20,850 nucleotides of DNA from Acanthaster planci (lineage: Eukaryota > Echinodermata > Asteroidea > Valvatida > Acanthasteridae), in assembly GCF_001949145.1 (NCBI RefSeq), contig NW_019091364.1, positions 3,120,006 through 3,140,855 of the forward strand, written 5' to 3'. A program made the translations under genes and the position numbers. Positions 19,641 through 20,850 of the stretch are shown here, piece by piece; the stretch's first letter is position 1; each line of letters opens with the position of its first letter. Under the pieces are notes generated by a model that did no database searches, was not told the DNA's origin, and saw only the letters and a program-made list of their open reading frames with translations.

Positions 19641-19836
19641 GTAACTGTAACAACACACGTGTTACTGTACTACCTGGTACGTGTAATTATGTGCATTGAT
19701 GTGACTGCGCCGGCTCAGTGCGTACATGCACCAGCTTAAGGAACCGTTTCCACGATGTTACGTCGACGAAACCCTGAAAAAAGCCGTATTCATGAGATGT
19801 CAATGAAGCGATGACGACACACTCCTTTCACGAAAG

Positions 19837-20004
19837 CTAGTCATAGCACTCGTCAGAAACGAGTCTCAAGAGTGAGTTTTTTAAACCAAAAATATGGCTG
19901 ATACCGGCTTTATATGTGGCACAGATGTCTATAATGGGATCCAAAGCCAGATTTCTCATTTTCTTCCAATCGTCTGGGTTGCTCTTTAAAAGACCCAATA
20001 GGAC
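19837..20004 (-). CDS. Possible terminal exon of paralog C (unrecognised, 55 codons plus stop)
   Basis: If the C exon 2 donor at 20074 is spliced to the AG at 20006-20005 (TTTTCACAG), the 70-bp intron leads in phase 0 into an open frame starting V-L-L-G-L-L-K-S-N-P-D-D-W-K-K-M and ending D-E-C-Y-D at a TAG stop. The composition looks protein-like, but I recognise no family, and it does not resemble exon 3 of A or B. A second AG 10 bases upstream (TTGCAG) would change the frame. No polyadenylation signal was seen close by. Treat as tentative. Confidence 0.2.
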   Translation of the reverse strand, partial: VLLGLLKSNPDDWKKMRNLALDPIIDICATYKAGISHIFGLKNSLLRLVSDECYD

Positions 20005-20074
20005 CTGTGAAAACCTGCAATGCAACAATATCGGAAAAATGCAAGCTAGACCACTGAAATCGACATTGACCTAC

Positions 20075-20523
20075 TTGAGGGATCACTGTTTGTAAATTGT
20101 GGAAGTACAGTCGAGCAGCGGGTGCCGAGTACAGCGGTCTGCGGCAATCCCGCCAAGTGGTTTTGCTCCAGTTGCTGTCCATCAGTGCTTCGATGTCATC
20201 AAAGATGGATGCGTATCGCGGGCTGTACATGGCTACAGCGGAATCATACACGTAGCGGTCCAGTCGCCAGATTCCTCCGTGACAGCTCTGGTCAGAGTAA
20301 GTGAACGCCTCGGTGCCGTCTGTGGTTTCCACCCAAGCGATGCGCCGGATGAACCTGTTGTCCGCACGCAGGTTCCTGTTGATCCTGGCCAGGCGGTTGA
20401 TTCGCCCCACCGTGGCTTCCACGACGCCTGTGCCAAACGACTCAGGCCTGGTAGTCAGGTCCATTCCCAGGCAATGAACCGACTCCGTGAGCAGAAGAGC
20501 AACGCCTACCGCCCCGAGAAGAT
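20075..20523 (-). CDS. Paralog C exon 2: signal peptide end and lysozyme-like domain
   Basis: 449 nt, same length as paralog A exon 2, phase 1 in (acceptor CCGTCAG, AG 20525-20524) and phase 0 out (donor GTAGGT from 20074). The start gives L-L-G-A-V-G-V-A-L-L-L, a signal-peptide core, so a micro-exon 1 is expected right of the window. The domain keeps R-R-I-A-W-V-E, D-G-T, H-G-G-I-W-R-L-D and W-R-D-C-R-R-P-L-Y-S, and is closer to B than to A. Oddities: a Pro replaces the Leu in the otherwise invariant A-L-A-A-R-L helix, Cys replaces Tyr before H-G-G, and the donor is weaker. It may be a decaying copy or a short stand-alone gene. Confidence 0.75.
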
Positions 20524-20850
20524 CTGACGGAATAGATTTTTGGAGAGCAAGACTGGGTCAGATTAACTGAAAGTGAAACTTTTTCAACGGGAACCCACCT
20601 TTTGAGTGAGAAAGCAGGGAGGAAACGCAAACCAAAATCGCAGAGATGGGGACTTTGCACAGCTGTGCCAAAAATCTGTGTTGGAAATTGGGGGTGATGG
20701 TGGATGGGAAAAGATTGGGGGGGGGTGACTCTCCGGCCATGGAAATTCGAAATGCGTGGGGGGGGGTAACCAGTTACATTATAGAGGAATGATGTTCATG
20801 GTAAAGATGTACACCTGTTATGTGTATTATAACCTGACAGGTTATATGAA
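20524..20850 (-). other. Paralog C intron 1, partial
   Basis: Runs off the right edge. Carries copy 3 of the dispersed repeat. Exon 1 of C is expected beyond the window, since intron 1 is 1980 bp in A and 2971 bp in B. Confidence 0.55.
20640..20815 (+). repeat. Dispersed repeat, copy 3 (partial)
   Basis: Matches the first part of copies 1 and 2: AAAAATCTGTG near 20670, GGCCATGGAAATTCGAAATG near 20735 and AAAGATGTACACCTG near 20804. The remainder would lie right of the window. Confidence 0.6.

Larger units (their letters stand above)
16691..19836. other. Region between paralog B promoter and the C exons
   Basis: About 3.1 kb with no recognisable coding domain on either strand; notably no vWA or PPC-like exon for paralog C. 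It contains tRNA-like relics (16814-16880 and 19590-19640) and a large inverted repeat (18945-19474). The minus-strand open frame at 17483-17836 has no recognisable motif. Confidence 0.55.

Noticed and set aside
19505-19699. Plus-strand frame rich in Pro, Thr and Cys resembling an extracellular protein fragment.
   Set aside because: It overlaps the right-hand SINE-like fragment and has no matching domain or splice sites.

Overview
The window looks like animal nuclear DNA. It is AT-rich, its coding blocks are short, they are bounded by GT/AG splice sites, and the long stretches between them carry repeats. The encoded domains (secreted, lysozyme-like plus von Willebrand factor A) fit a marine invertebrate. 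Amphioxus or another invertebrate deuterostome or lophotrochozoan is my guess, but the sequence alone does not settle the species. No bacterial, viral, rRNA, CRISPR or origin features were seen.

All convincing coding sequence is on the minus strand and belongs to one tandemly duplicated family, here called paralogs C, B and A in transcription order (right to left). Paralog B is complete: six exons, 16455 down to 7934, 571 residues. Its predicted order is signal peptide, lysozyme-like domain, vWA domain with intact metal site, a beta-sandwich domain resembling the pre-peptidase C-terminal (PPC) fold, and a hydrophobic C-terminal tail that looks like a GPI-anchor signal. Paralog A (5829 to 106) has the same first five exons with the same intron phases; its last exon should lie just left of the window. 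Paralog C shows only the lysozyme-like exon (20523-20075). No vWA exon follows it before B begins, so C is truncated, a pseudogene, or a short lysozyme-like-only gene.

Two very small exons hold the models together. Exon 1 contributes only seven codons plus one base, and it completes a good signal peptide when joined in phase 1 to exon 2. Exon 3 is exactly 103 nt in both A and B, enters in phase 0 and leaves in phase 1, and encodes a divergent but alignable W-x-x-x-Y-H ... F-I-x-K-V-x-x-L-E segment.

Non-coding layout: 1-105 partial intron of A; 106-5829 gene A; 5830-7933 intergenic with a (CAA)n tract and the likely A promoter; 7934-16455 gene B; 16456-20074 intergenic or C downstream region with a large inverted repeat and tRNA-like fragments; 20075-20850 gene C exon 2 and part of its intron 1. 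A dispersed repeat of roughly 450 bp occurs in intron 4 of B, intron 1 of B and intron 1 of C. Intron 1 and the 5' flank are recognisably homologous between A and B, so the duplication unit included the promoter.

Functional reading (inference): the products are secreted or surface-attached proteins that combine a possible glycan-cleaving or glycan-binding head with a metal-dependent adhesion domain. An R-x-R-R site conserved at the exon 5 end could allow proprotein-convertase processing. A role in innate immunity or extracellular matrix is plausible but not shown.
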